Assembly: GCF_003459505.1 (NCBI RefSeq)
Contig: NZ_QRWD01000006.1
Span: 1-64,000 of the forward strand
Length of the DNA: 64,000 bases
Direction of reading: 5' to 3'
Origin: Collinsella sp. AF20-14LB
GTDB taxonomy: Bacteria; Actinomycetota; Coriobacteriia; Coriobacteriales; Coriobacteriaceae
In this document: positions 1-13,086 of the stretch, one piece after another
Layout: every line of letters starts with the position of its first letter
Numbering within the stretch: the stretch's first letter is position 1
Notes under the pieces: generated by a model
What the model was told of the DNA's origin: nothing
Databases searched by the model: none
Seen by the model: only the letters and a program-made list of their open reading frames with translations
Position numbers and translations under genes: made by a program

Positions 1-19
1 GTCCCGCGGGCCGCGAGGT

Positions 20-4908
<4,889 letters not shown>

Positions 4909-5381
4909 TATTGGGCTTCGAGCCCGTCCGGTCCTCTCAGTCCATCGCTGATCGGTTCCGTTCGATTCATATGGTTCTGTATAGGAAAAGGAATTTCTCG
5001 GGGCCGCCTCTCGGCGGCCTTGCGAAAAACAAATCCAAGTTAGACCATTTCAAATGGTTCGATGTCTGCCCGGATGCGACACAACTGGTGTGTCCATCCT
5101 CGCAGTATCCGGTTCTCAAGGTGCACGCTCTGCGGCTGATCCGGTCCGACCGGGCCGCGCGGCAAGGAGATATATTGCCAGACCGCGAAGCCTTGTGGGA
5201 CGTCAATTCCACTCTTCACAAGTCCTACACAACATATCGCTTTCTATAGGTAATAGAAAGACTAGTGCGGATCTTCCGCACGCATCAGATGATGACCCTT
5301 TGGTTCAGGAATATATAGAGATCGGTCACCTGTAAGTGTCTATCTACCCGCGCTTTTAGCAATGTAAACCGCGCTTCAGAT
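4909..5381 (-). other. rRNA operon leader and promoter region
   Basis: This is a 470-base gap between the 16S 5' end and the rplT terminator, with no credible coding sequence. It contains the boxA-like element at 5109-5127, a perfect 7-bp palindrome around 5044-5058 that could belong to the rRNA processing stem, and an AT-rich stretch at 5220-5330. In that stretch a minus-strand TAGACA, 19 bases, then TATATA is the only promoter-like pair I could find. I could not place the promoter with confidence. Confidence 0.5.
5109..5127 (-). promoter_or_regulatory. boxA-like rRNA antitermination element before 16S
   Basis: Minus-strand CACCTTGAGAACCGGATAC lies about 200 bases upstream of 16S. It is nearly repeated in the 16S-23S spacer (3262-3280), which supports a role in rRNA antitermination. 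Confidence 0.5.
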
Positions 5382-5417
5382 AAAAAGAGGGAGCGCCGCG
5401 CACAACGCGACACTCCC
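5382..5417 (-). terminator. Rho-independent terminator after rplT
   Basis: On the minus strand a 12-bp GC-rich stem (GGGAGTGTCGCG with CGCGGCGCTCCC, including G-U pairs) and a five-base loop are followed by TTTTT. It sits 22 bases past the rplT stop and would end the infC operon before the rRNA promoter. Confidence 0.8.
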
Positions 5418-5438
5418 CTAGCGATTCAAGAGAATCTA

Positions 5439-5798
5439 TTAGGCCTCGAGAGCCTTCTTGGCGATGGTAGCCAGCTCGTTGAAGGACTCGATGTCCTCGT
5501 AGGCCATCTGAGCCAGGACCTTGCGGTCGAGCTCGATGCCGGCAACCTTCAGGCCGTGCATGAACTGAGAGTAAGAGATGTCGTTCAGGCGAGCAGCAGC
5601 GTTGATACGGGTGATCCAGAGAGAACGGATCTCGCGCTTCTTGTTGCGGCGATCACGATACTGATACTGCAGGGAGTGCTGGACCTGCTCTTTAGCATGC
5701 TTGTAAGTACGCGAAGCGGCACCGTAGTAACCCTTCGCACGGTGCATAACGGTACGGCGCTTCTTCTTGGCGGCAACAGCGCGCTTAATACGTGCCAT
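5439..5798 (-). CDS. rplT: 50S ribosomal protein bL20
   Basis: This is a 119-residue protein of the usual bL20 length. It has the basic N-terminus MARIKRAVAAKKKRRT and the family core RSLWITRINAAARLN. It binds 23S rRNA early in large-subunit assembly. It starts at an ATG preceded by AGGAGT and lies 45 bases after rpmI. In many bacteria bL20 represses its own operon by binding the leader of infC-rpmI-rplT; whether that happens here is not shown, but the operon has a long structured leader. A strong terminator follows. Confidence 0.97.
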   Translation of the reverse strand: MARIKRAVAAKKKRRTVMHRAKGYYGAASRTYKHAKEQVQHSLQYQYRDRRNKKREIRSLWITRINAAARLNDISYSQFMHGLKVAGIELDRKVLAQMAYEDIESFNELATIAKKALEA

Positions 5799-5843
5799 GT
5801 TCTATCAACTCCTAGATGGTAAAACGAAAACGGGAACGCGAAC

Positions 5844-6035
5844 TTAGGCGAGACGCGACTTGATGACCTTACGGTCGGCAGCGGCGATCTCGGTCTCCTG
5901 ACGGAAGCCACGCTTACGCTTGGTGGACTTCTTGCTCAGGATGTGGCTCTTGAAAGCCTTGGCGCGCATAAGCTTGCCGGTACCAGTCTTGCGGAAACGC
6001 TTCTTGGTGCCGCTGTGGGACTTCATCTTAGGCAT
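5844..6035 (-). CDS. rpmI: 50S ribosomal protein bL35
   Basis: This is a 63-residue, very basic protein with the family start [18 protein letters not shown] and the typical KSTKRKRG core. It is a small structural protein of the large ribosomal subunit. The ATG is preceded by AAGGAG at six bases. It lies between infC (32 bases upstream) and rplT in the canonical order infC-rpmI-rplT, so it is almost certainly co-transcribed with them. Confidence 0.96.
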   Translation of the reverse strand: MPKMKSHSGTKKRFRKTGTGKLMRAKAFKSHILSKKSTKRKRGFRQETEIAAADRKVIKSRLA

Positions 6036-6067
6036 GAAATACTCCTTAATCGGTTACAGAACACTAG

Positions 6068-6622
6068 TTACTTGCTATCGCTTGCCGCTTTATCCTCATC
6101 GAAGGCGCCCTTAATCGGGGCGAGCAGCATAAGCATGTTACGGCCTTCCATCTTAGGCTTGGACTCGACCGTAGCGTAAGGCTTGAGATCCTCGGCGAGA
6201 CGCTCGAGAACGTTAAGGCCCTGCTCCGGGTGAGCCATCTCACGGCCGCGGAACATGATGGTGATCTTAACGCGTGCGCCCTTCTTGAGGAAACGCAGAA
6301 CGTGGCCCTTCTTGGTCTCGTAGTCGCCAACGTCGATCTTGGGTCGGAACTTCATTTCCTTGACCTCGACCTTGGACTGGTTCTTACGAGCAGCCTTGGC
6401 CTTCATGGCCTGCTGGTACTTGAACTTACCGTAGTCCATGACCTTGCAGACCGGCGGCTCCGCGTTGGGAGCGATCTCGACCAGGTCGAGACCCTGATCG
6501 TCGGCGACGCGCTGGGCATCGCGGATGGCGAACAGGCCGAGCTGAGAGCCATCGACGCCAATCAAACGACACGAAGATGCAGTGATCTCGTCGTTGATGC
6601 GGGTGTCATCAGACTTAGCTAT
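6068..6622 (-). CDS. infC: Translation initiation factor IF-3, probable AUA start
   Basis: This is IF-3. The N-terminal domain has TRINDEI and DLVEIAPNAEPPVCK, followed by a lysine-rich linker (KFKYQQAMKAKAARK) and a C-terminal 30S-binding domain (VKITIMFRGREM). The longest frame starts at an ATG at 6637, but the only good Shine-Dalgarno, GGAGG at 6631-6635, lies inside that frame. The sixth codon, ATA at 6622, sits exactly eight bases after it, so I place the start there. IF-3 genes often use rare AUU-type starts, which let IF-3 repress its own synthesis. The length from ATA is 184 residues. Whether the first codon is read as Met is inferred. Confidence 0.93.
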   Translation of the reverse strand: MAKSDDTRINDEITASSCRLIGVDGSQLGLFAIRDAQRVADDQGLDLVEIAPNAEPPVCKVMDYGKFKYQQAMKAKAARKNQSKVEVKEMKFRPKIDVGDYETKKGHVLRFLKKGARVKITIMFRGREMAHPEQGLNVLERLAEDLKPYATVESKPKMEGRNMLMLLAPIKGAFDEDKAASDSK

Positions 6623-6627
6623 TTTCC

Positions 6628-6684
6628 CTACCTCCATTCATAAAAAAATAACCCGGCGCTTCTCAGCAACCAGGTCGTACACAT
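6628..6684 (-). CDS. Possible 18-residue leader peptide of infC
   Basis: An ATG at 6684 is preceded by GAGGAGG (6688-6694) and opens an 18-codon frame (MCTTWLLRSAGLFFYEWR). Its stop TAG overlaps the infC ribosome-binding site and lies five bases before the AUA start. A GTG frame in another phase, starting at 6682 and five bases from the same GGAGG, would end at 6638. Either could couple ribosome transit to infC translation. No homology is known to me; this is an inference from the strong ribosome-binding site. Confidence 0.3.
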   Translation of the reverse strand: MCTTWLLRSAGLFFYEWR

Positions 6685-6747
6685 AGACCTCCTCGATTTG
6701 AGGAAGGGAATCTAAGTTGTATGACCAGTCAGCTGCTCATTGGCGCC
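6642..6747 (-). terminator. Possible attenuator in the infC leader
   Basis: On the minus strand GGCGCC (6742-6747) and AGCAGC (6732-6737) can pair with GCGCC (6655-6659) and GTTGCT (about 6665-6670). This makes a long-range stem followed by GGGTTA and seven T residues (6642-6648). Such a stem just ahead of infC would resemble the transcription attenuators of infC operons elsewhere. The pairing is imperfect, with an internal loop and a long apical region. Confidence 0.35.
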
Positions 6748-6839
6748 AAAAGGTGGGAACCCTCAGGCTCCTCTTTAGGGCATTGCGGGAACAACGCCTT
6801 GCGAATAATAACACGTACAGCACGTTATCACATTACGTA

Positions 6840-6907
6840 CACGAAAAAGGGGCCTTGACCCCCTTGAACACTCGCTTGTATGTATGGTGCCCGAGGCGAG
6901 ACTCGAA
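6840..6907 (-). repeat. Partial second copy of the tRNA-Leu 3' end and terminator
   Basis: These 68 bases repeat 7023-7091 with nine differences or fewer. The copy holds the terminator hairpin (here weaker, GGGG/CCCC) and the last 23 bases of tRNA-Leu (T-arm, acceptor strand, CCA), then breaks off. The repeats lie 183 bp apart in direct orientation. No integrase gene is near. It could be the scar of an excised element that used the tRNA as attachment site, or the remains of a second tRNA-Leu gene. Confidence 0.75.
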
Positions 6908-7024
6908 GGGCCTTCGCTTCGCGAAGCTCCAGGCTTCGGGCGCGTGGCGCCCTCGCCACGCTCCGCTACAAACAGGCCACAAGCCTGTTTGCTTAACGCT
7001 TCGCGCGCTCACGCGAGTTCGGCA

Positions 7025-7050
7025 CGAAAAAGGGGGCCGCAGCCCCCTTG
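7025..7050 (-). terminator. Terminator of tRNA-Leu
   Basis: On the minus strand AAGGGGGC, a four-base loop and GCCCCC are followed by TTTTT, 19 bases past the tRNA 3' end. Confidence 0.75.
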
Positions 7051-7068
7051 AACGCTCGCTTGCATGAA

Positions 7069-7155
7069 TGGTGCCCGAGGCGAGACTCGAACTCGCACGT
7101 TGTTGCCAACGGTGGATTTTGAGTCCACTGCGTCTGCCAATTCCGCCACTCGGGC
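7069..7155 (-). tRNA. tRNA-Leu, anticodon CAA
   Basis: This 87-nt gene reads GCCCGAG (acceptor) on the minus strand and ends with CTCGGGC, A and an encoded CCA. The anticodon stem GTGGA/TCCAC encloses the loop CTCAAAA, giving anticodon CAA (reads UUG). A long variable arm and the T-loop GTTCGAGTC are present, as expected for a class II leucine tRNA. Confidence 0.95.
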
Positions 7156-7194
7156 ACGTAATGCGTGAGTTAGTTTATCACAGCTTTCTGTTGA

Positions 7195-8628
7195 TTAGTC
7201 CGAAAATGGAACTTCAAGCATTTCGACGAGTTCGACCGTGCGGAGCATCTCGCGCTGACGACATCCGCGGCCGTCGATTGAAGCCTCGCCCATCTGGTTG
7301 TCATAGGGATCCTCGCGCATGCCGTCGAAAGAGGACTCAAACTCTGCCTGGAATCGATTGTTGGCCACCATACGCCACGGGTCGAGATTGCCGAAGTAGT
7401 GACGGCGGCGCCACTCCTCCCCCATCCTGCGAGCAGAAGATCCAAATGACACGTCGGCGTTGAGCCAACCGGTCTGCGGCGTATAGAACTCTGCCCAGTC
7501 GTGCGACCCCACCGAATCGGGCGCAACATACAGGCCGCTCTGCCAACGGGCAGGCACGCCCGCGATACGGCACATGGTGATAAACGTGAGCGCCATAACG
7601 CCGCAATCGCCGCGGAGCGAATGCGCGCAGTCATCGGCAATAGATCCCAAAAGCAAGTACGGCGGCTGATAGCGATAGTCGATATACTGCGTCAGGTAAT
7701 CATAGATAGCACGGGCGCGATCGAGCGGATCATCGAGCCCGTCAATAACACGCTCCGTCAACTGCCGCAGGTACGGTGTAAACGCAATGTGCGGACGGTC
7801 CTCGAAAATATCCTCGGGCAGAGGCGCGTCCATACGCGGGTGAACCGGAAGTGTGCCACCGTAGACATCACAATAAGCAGCATCGATTTGATAACGATAG
7901 GTCACCGAGAATGAGCGCTCACTCGAAGAAGACCACGAGGCGGTACGCGCCGAAGCATTCGCGGGGGCAACAGCACCCTCCGGCGTCATATCGAGAACCT
8001 CGATATGAGACTGTTGACGACAGGCGGCGGCAACGGGTAGCCACGCGCAAACAGTCTCTCCATCTAGAGCGCCGGGGACAGACACGGACGCTTTAAGCGT
8101 AATGACGCGAGCCAATCCGTTTTGTGACTCCATCTCCTTGAGCATCTCGTTGCGCAGTGCTATTCCGTCCGTAGAATCGGGCCGCATGCCGGGAACCTCT
8201 TTAGGATATACGCGAAGCGAATCGAGGAAGTTGTCGAGAACGAACAGTTCGCCATCGATAAAGCGCCAGTCAATACGCTTACGATTAATCAGGTCATCAA
8301 ACTGCTCTTCGGTAAACTCTGGCCACTCCTCGCGAATCATCGCAATAGCCTGATCGCGCGACACCGAAAAATGAAGCGGCGTCTCGAGCATGCGATACCG
8401 CTCGGCACGAACACAAGCAGCCAGCGAAGGCTCGGGGTTCTGCTCCAGAAGGCGATCGCAGGCAGCAACAGCCTGCATCAAATACCCGGCATCCTTAAGA
8501 CGAAGAATCTCAGGGGGTAGCCCAATATCGAGATGGCGAAAATCATCACTGCAAACATCAACAGAGCAGCCAACAGGACCCTCGTCAATAACCTTCCCAT
8601 CCGAAGGCAGTACATTAATAACAGCCAT
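7195..8628 (-). CDS. Transglutaminase-like cysteine-protease-fold protein
   Basis: This is a 477-residue protein with a transglutaminase-like domain in its C-terminal half. The apparent catalytic triad is Cys342 in RGDCGVMALTF, His376 in GSHDWAEFY and Asp392 in LNADVSFG. The N-terminal 250 residues are not recognised. No signal peptide or membrane segment is seen, so it is probably cytoplasmic. Bacterial members of this superfamily act as peptidases or amidases; the substrate is unknown. I chose the ATG at 8628 because TTGGAG lies seven bases ahead, although an in-frame GTG exists 18 bases upstream. It is transcribed alone, towards tRNA-Leu. Confidence 0.8.
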   Translation of the reverse strand: MAVINVLPSDGKVIDEGPVGCSVDVCSDDFRHLDIGLPPEILRLKDAGYLMQAVAACDRLLEQNPEPSLAACVRAERYRMLETPLHFSVSRDQAIAMIREEWPEFTEEQFDDLINRKRIDWRFIDGELFVLDNFLDSLRVYPKEVPGMRPDSTDGIALRNEMLKEMESQNGLARVITLKASVSVPGALDGETVCAWLPVAAACRQQSHIEVLDMTPEGAVAPANASARTASWSSSSERSFSVTYRYQIDAAYCDVYGGTLPVHPRMDAPLPEDIFEDRPHIAFTPYLRQLTERVIDGLDDPLDRARAIYDYLTQYIDYRYQPPYLLLGSIADDCAHSLRGDCGVMALTFITMCRIAGVPARWQSGLYVAPDSVGSHDWAEFYTPQTGWLNADVSFGSSARRMGEEWRRRHYFGNLDPWRMVANNRFQAEFESSFDGMREDPYDNQMGEASIDGRGCRQREMLRTVELVEMLEVPFSD

Positions 8629-8768
8629 ACCAAAACTCCAAGTCACTAGAACGCTTGAAGCCCATTGTAGCGAGATAAAAAAGAAAGCCCCAACAAGGGA
8701 GCCATCAACACTGCTGAACGGTAGTCAAATAAATAATTCAGCCTCGTAACCCTGCGGCGTTAAACGAA

Positions 8769-8860
8769 GGAAGCCCCGTCCCCCGGAGCTGTTTTCTTGG
8801 CGCGACTTCTGGCAAAGCCAGGTGAGCGCAAAGGAAACAGTGTAGGGGGACGGGGCTTCC
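8769..8860. repeat. Long palindrome between fba and the transglutaminase-like gene
   Basis: GGAAGCCCCGTCCCCC at 8769-8784 is matched by its perfect 16-base complement at 8845-8860. Inside, CTGTTTTCTTGGCGC (about 8789-8803) can pair with GCGCAAAGGAAACAG (8826-8840). The whole forms a hairpin of about 92 nt immediately past the fba stop. It may end fba transcription, but no long T-run follows on the minus strand. Confidence 0.75.
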
Positions 8861-8880
8861 GGCGGGAAGTTTAGCGACGC

Positions 8881-9747
8881 TTACGCCTTGTTGACGGAGC
8901 CAAACTCCTCCATGAGCTCCTTGGTGCGGGCAACGATGTTGTCGCGACCAGGCTTGAGGAGCTTGCGGGGGTCAAAGCCCTTGCCCTGCTGATCCTTGCC
9001 AGCCTCGATGTACTCGCGGACGCCCTTGGCGAAGACGAGCTGCAGGTCGGTGTTGACGTTGATCTTGGAGATGCCCAGGGAGATGGCCTTCTTGATCTGA
9101 TCCTCGGGGATGCCGGTGCCACCGTGCAGGACGAGGGGCAGGTCGCCGGTCTGAGCCTTGATCTCGCCCAGACGCTCGAAGGAAAGGCCGGCCCAGTCGG
9201 CGGGATACACGCCGTGGATGTTGCCGATGCCGCAGGCGAGGAAGTCGACGCCCAGGTCAGCAATCTGCTTGCACTCAGCGGGGTCAGCGAGCTCGCCGTT
9301 GGAGGTCACGCCGTCCTCGGTGCCGCCAATGCCGCCGACCTCGGCCTCGATGGACATGCCCTTGGAGTGGGCAAGCTCAACGAGCTCCTTGGTGCGGTCG
9401 AGGTTAAGCTGGAAGGTCTCCTCGTGAGAGCCGTCATACATGATGGACGTGAAGCCGGCCTCGATGCACTTGAAGCAGTCCTCGTAAGAACCGTGGTCGA
9501 GGTGAAGGGCGACGGGAACGGTAACGCCCGTGGCCTCGACGGCAGCCTTGACCATGTCGGCGCAGACCTTGAAACCGCCCATCCACTTAGCGGCACCAGC
9601 GGTGCACTGAAGGATCAGCGGAGACTTGGCCTCCTCGGCGGCCTGGAGAATAGCCAGGGTCCACTCGAGGTTGTTGGTGTTGAAGGCACCGAGACCGTAC
9701 TTGCCGGCCTCAGCCTTCTTGAGCATGTCTGCTGCGTTGACGAGCAT
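8881..9747 (-). CDS. fba: Class II fructose-bisphosphate aldolase
   Basis: This 288-residue enzyme cleaves fructose 1,6-bisphosphate to glyceraldehyde 3-phosphate and dihydroxyacetone phosphate. The family signatures are GLGAFNTNNLEW at the N-terminus, LHLDHGSYEDC with zinc-binding and catalytic residues, the glycine-rich EAEVGGIGGTEDG, GNIHGVY and LVLHGGTGI. The length matches the short class IIB form. The start MLVNAADML is supported by GGAGG eight bases upstream; the longer in-frame reading has no family similarity. It is a single gene. Upstream on the minus strand TAAAAT (near 9792) is a possible -10 box, and AAACGAACGTTT is a small palindrome that could bind a regulator. Confidence 0.95.
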   Translation of the reverse strand: MLVNAADMLKKAEAGKYGLGAFNTNNLEWTLAILQAAEEAKSPLILQCTAGAAKWMGGFKVCADMVKAAVEATGVTVPVALHLDHGSYEDCFKCIEAGFTSIMYDGSHEETFQLNLDRTKELVELAHSKGMSIEAEVGGIGGTEDGVTSNGELADPAECKQIADLGVDFLACGIGNIHGVYPADWAGLSFERLGEIKAQTGDLPLVLHGGTGIPEDQIKKAISLGISKINVNTDLQLVFAKGVREYIEAGKDQQGKGFDPRKLLKPGRDNIVARTKELMEEFGSVNKA

Positions 9748-9942
9748 AAAAGAAACCTCCTGTAAGGTTGCTCCGATAACGCCTGAGATTTTACCACGGC
9801 GCACCCGGGCATAAACGTTCGTTTGTTCACGAATATCGTCCAAACAGACTTTTTTTGACCGTTTGCCCTACGGAATCGACCCGTTGGGGAAAAATAGCTT
9901 GACGTTTGGACGCTTCTCGTGCTTCAAAAGCCGACTATTAAG

Positions 9943-10626
9943 CTACATCCGCATGAAAGGGTTCTGCATGAGCTCGCGTGCCATGGTGGTCGAATCGCCA
10001 TGGCCGGTTAGGCAAACGGTATCGGGTGGAAGCATGTGGGCGAGCTTGGAGAGCGAACGCAGAATCGCTGCCTCGTCGCCACCGGCAAGATCGGTGCGGC
10101 CGTGGCTGCCCGGGAATAGGGTGTCGCCCACAAAGGCAATGTTCCCCTGCTCGGTGGCGGCGAACAGAACGATGCCGCCCGGTGTGTGCCCGGGCACCTC
10201 AATTACCTGCAGGCAAATGTCGCCCAGCTCAATGGTGTCGCCCTCGGCAAGCAGCCGCGTCGGCTCCCCGGGGTCAGGCGTCTCAATGCCCCACATAGCT
10301 CGCTGTTCCTCGATGTTCGCATGCGGCACCGCCACATCCTTAGCACACAGCTCATACTGGCAGCCCTCGCCAACGGTGGTTCGCACGCCTGCAACACCAC
10401 CAACATGATCGGCATGGCCATGAGTGCATACGGCGCCAAACACGCGTACGCCGGGATGCTCGGCTCGAATATGCTCCACCAGGCGTTCGCCTTCCCATGC
10501 GGGATCGATAATCACGCACTCATTGTCCGAAATAACAGCATAGCTATTGGTCTGAATGGGACCGTTTACGAGCGTCTCGATCTCGACCGATCCCTTGGGA
10601 GTTAAATCCAAGGACACAGCACTCAT
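9943..10626 (-). CDS. MBL-fold hydrolase (glyoxalase II-like)
   Basis: This is a 227-residue metallo-beta-lactamase-fold protein. It has the HxHxDH metal motif in CTHGHADHVGG, a further histidine in VPGHTPGG, the metal-bridging aspartate in FVGDTLFPGSHGRTD, and a terminal TGHGDSTT. This pattern fits the glyoxalase II-like/YcbL group, which hydrolyses thioesters; the true substrate is not known. The ATG is preceded by GGAGAGGGAC. It is the last gene after recJ and rel, with an 84-base gap that holds a perfect 12-bp hairpin, so part of its expression may be independent. Confidence 0.88.
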   Translation of the reverse strand: MSAVSLDLTPKGSVEIETLVNGPIQTNSYAVISDNECVIIDPAWEGERLVEHIRAEHPGVRVFGAVCTHGHADHVGGVAGVRTTVGEGCQYELCAKDVAVPHANIEEQRAMWGIETPDPGEPTRLLAEGDTIELGDICLQVIEVPGHTPGGIVLFAATEQGNIAFVGDTLFPGSHGRTDLAGGDEAAILRSLSKLAHMLPPDTVCLTGHGDSTTMARELMQNPFMRM

Positions 10627-10646
10627 GTCCCTCTCCTCTCTATAGA

Positions 10647-10674
10647 ACTCGAGGCATCAAACGATGCCTCGAGT
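10647..10674. terminator. Perfect 12-bp hairpin between rel and the MBL gene
   Basis: ACTCGAGGCATC, four bases, then GATGCCTCGAGT. It is placed 36 bases past the rel stop. No T-run follows on the minus strand, so it may be an RNA-processing or weak termination signal, or a protein-binding palindrome. Confidence 0.5.
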
Positions 10675-10710
10675 GTAGCGAATATCGATAATGTGACACG
10701 TTCGTCGCGA

Positions 10711-13071
10711 CTAAACGCGGCGCTTAAGCTGGGCTCCACCCTCACCGGGCATCAGGCGGCGCGCGTCGTAGACCGAGTCAACGCTGCTGATGGAGGCCAG
10801 CAGCGGATCCAGACCACTCGCGTCCGAGATCTCGACCATAAAGCGCAGGGTTGCAATACCCTCGCGGTTGGTCGACGTGGCGGCAGAAAGGATATTGCCG
10901 CCCGCATCGCCAATGGCAATGGTGACATCCTTGAGCAGGCCCATGCGGTCCAGGCACTCGACCACGATCTCGACCTGGAAGAGGGTGTCGGCAGCGCCGT
11001 CCCACTCCACTTCGATCATGCGCTCGGGATGCTCCATAAGACCCTTGACGTTGGGACAGTTGGCGCGATGCACCGAAACGCCACGACCGCGCGTGATGAA
11101 GCCGACGATGTCGTCGCCCGTCACGGGGTTGCAGCAATGAGCCAGACGGACCAGTAGGCCGCTGTTGCTCTCGCCCTTGACGATAATGCCGTTACTGGCG
11201 CTCTTGCCGCGCTTTTGCGGCTTGCGGTTGGAGCCGCGAGCAGGCTGCTTCACGACCTCGGCGATAGCCTCGGCCTTGGTGAGCTGTTCCTCGGGCTTGG
11301 GGTCCAAGATTTGCTCGACCTTATTGCCCACAGCGCGCGGGGCAACCTTGCCGGCGCCGACGGCGGCAAACAGGTCCTCGAGCTGCTTGAAGTTAAACTG
11401 CTCCGCCACGGCGTTGAGCGCACGCGTCGAACGCGGCGTAGAAATGCCATAGCCACGCTTACGCAGGTCCTTAGCCAGCATATCGCGACCAGCAGCAGCG
11501 TCGTCGTCCTTGGTCGCAGCGGCAAAATAGCGGCGGATCTTTGACTTGGCGGAAGGTGTCTTAACGATCTTGAGCCAATCACGCGACGGCTTGGAACTCT
11601 TGTTAGTCAGAATCTCGACACGGTCACCCGTCTTAATCTCGTGCGTGAGCGGAGCCACCGCACCGTTGATTTTGGCGCCGACGCAATGGTTTCCCACCTC
11701 GGTGTGAACGGCGTAGGCAAAGTCGAGCGGCGTGGAGCCGGCACGAAGCGCCATGACCTCGCCCTTGGGCGTAAAGACAAAGATCTCCTGATCGAAGAGG
11801 TCGACCTTCAGCGAATGCAGGTATTCCTTGGCATCGGTGATCTCGTCGGAAGCCGCCCAATCGAGCGAATGCTTGAGCCAGTTGATCTGGTCGTCCAAAC
11901 GTTGAGCGTCATTGGTCTTGGAAGCAGACGATCCGCCCGACTTCTTATAGAGCCAGTGGGCGGCAATGCCGTACTCGGCCTGCTCATGCATCTCATAGGT
12001 TCGAATCTGAATCTCGAGCGGGCGAGCCGTGGGGCCGATGACCGTCGTGTGGAGCGACTGGTAGTTATTGACCTTGGGCATGGCGATATAGTCTTTAAAG
12101 CGGCCGGGCATGGGGTGCCACAGCGTGTGCACCGCGCCGAGCGTGGAGTAGCAATCGCGCACCGAATGCGTGATGACGCGCAGTGCCACCAGGTCGTAGA
12201 TCTCGGAGAATTCCTTGCCCTTGCGCTTCATCTTTTGGTAGATGGACCAATAGTGCTTGGAACGGCCGTTGATCTGGAAGTCTTCCAGGCCAATGCGGTT
12301 GAGCTCGTCGGTGAGCGTCTTGATGGTCTCGGCCAGATAGCGCTCACGGACCTCGCGCGACTCCGCCACCATGCGTGCGATGCGCTGGTAGGCATCGGGC
12401 TCCAGGTAGAAGAAGGACAGGTCCTCGAGCTCCCATTTAATGGAGCTCATGCCCAGACGGTCGGCCAGGGGCGCATACACGTCCATGGTCTCGCGAGCCT
12501 TAAACAGGCGACGGTCCTCACGCAGGGCTGCAAGGGTGCGCATGTTGTGCAGACGGTCGGCAAGCTTAACGATGATGACGCGGATGTCCTTGGACATGGC
12601 GAGGAACATCTTGCGCAGCGTAAGCGCCTGCTTCTCGTCCATGCTATCGACTTCGATGTTGGTGAGCTTGGTCACGCCATCGACGAGCTCGGCCACCGTA
12701 TCGCCAAACAGACCGGAAACATCGGCGAGCGAGGTCTCGGTATCCTCGACGGTATCGTGCAGCAGCGCGGCGCACACCACATCGCAGTCCATCTTGAGGT
12801 CGGCCAGAATGATAGCCACCTCGACGGGATGGTTGATGTACATCTCACCCGAGCGCCGCTTTTGGTTGCAGTGCTTCTCGGCAGCAAAGCAATAGGCCTG
12901 CTCAACCTTAGAGAAGTCGTCCTCATTCATATATTTGAGGCACAGGCGCTCCAGCTTGTCGTAGCTGTCCGCCATAATCTCGGGCGGCAGCTCATCGGCA
13001 TGCTTATAGTGCTCCATCTCCGAGAACGGTTGGAGGGTGGAATCATGGGCGGTACGGGCTGCGGCATCCAT
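10711..13071 (-). CDS. rel: Bifunctional (p)ppGpp synthetase/hydrolase Rel
   Basis: This 786-residue stringent-response enzyme has the full domain set. An HD hydrolase lies at about 60-200 (HPVEVA, LLHDTVEDTE, DRLHNMRT). The synthetase is at about 250-380 (GRFKDYIAMPKVNNYQSLHT), a TGS domain at about 430-500 (FVFTPKGEVMALRAGSTPLDFAY), and a zinc-finger and ACT tail at about 640-780 (HCCNPVTGDDIVGF, VECLDRMGLLKDV). The RFKD charge motif and intact HD residues indicate a bifunctional enzyme rather than a synthesis-only RelA. It starts 15 bases after the recJ-helicase gene, with AAGGGG ahead, so the two are co-transcribed. Confidence 0.96.
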   Translation of the reverse strand: MDAAARTAHDSTLQPFSEMEHYKHADELPPEIMADSYDKLERLCLKYMNEDDFSKVEQAYCFAAEKHCNQKRRSGEMYINHPVEVAIILADLKMDCDVVCAALLHDTVEDTETSLADVSGLFGDTVAELVDGVTKLTNIEVDSMDEKQALTLRKMFLAMSKDIRVIIVKLADRLHNMRTLAALREDRRLFKARETMDVYAPLADRLGMSSIKWELEDLSFFYLEPDAYQRIARMVAESREVRERYLAETIKTLTDELNRIGLEDFQINGRSKHYWSIYQKMKRKGKEFSEIYDLVALRVITHSVRDCYSTLGAVHTLWHPMPGRFKDYIAMPKVNNYQSLHTTVIGPTARPLEIQIRTYEMHEQAEYGIAAHWLYKKSGGSSASKTNDAQRLDDQINWLKHSLDWAASDEITDAKEYLHSLKVDLFDQEIFVFTPKGEVMALRAGSTPLDFAYAVHTEVGNHCVGAKINGAVAPLTHEIKTGDRVEILTNKSSKPSRDWLKIVKTPSAKSKIRRYFAAATKDDDAAAGRDMLAKDLRKRGYGISTPRSTRALNAVAEQFNFKQLEDLFAAVGAGKVAPRAVGNKVEQILDPKPEEQLTKAEAIAEVVKQPARGSNRKPQKRGKSASNGIIVKGESNSGLLVRLAHCCNPVTGDDIVGFITRGRGVSVHRANCPNVKGLMEHPERMIEVEWDGAADTLFQVEIVVECLDRMGLLKDVTIAIGDAGGNILSAATSTNREGIATLRFMVEISDASGLDPLLASISSVDSVYDARRLMPGEGGAQLKRRV

Positions 13072-13086
13072 CGAGGTCCCCTTCCC

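Noticed and set aside
5161..5220. TTGACG near 5206 as the rRNA -35 box
   Set aside because: The only AT-rich hexamer downstream lies about 24 bases away, too far for a normal promoter.
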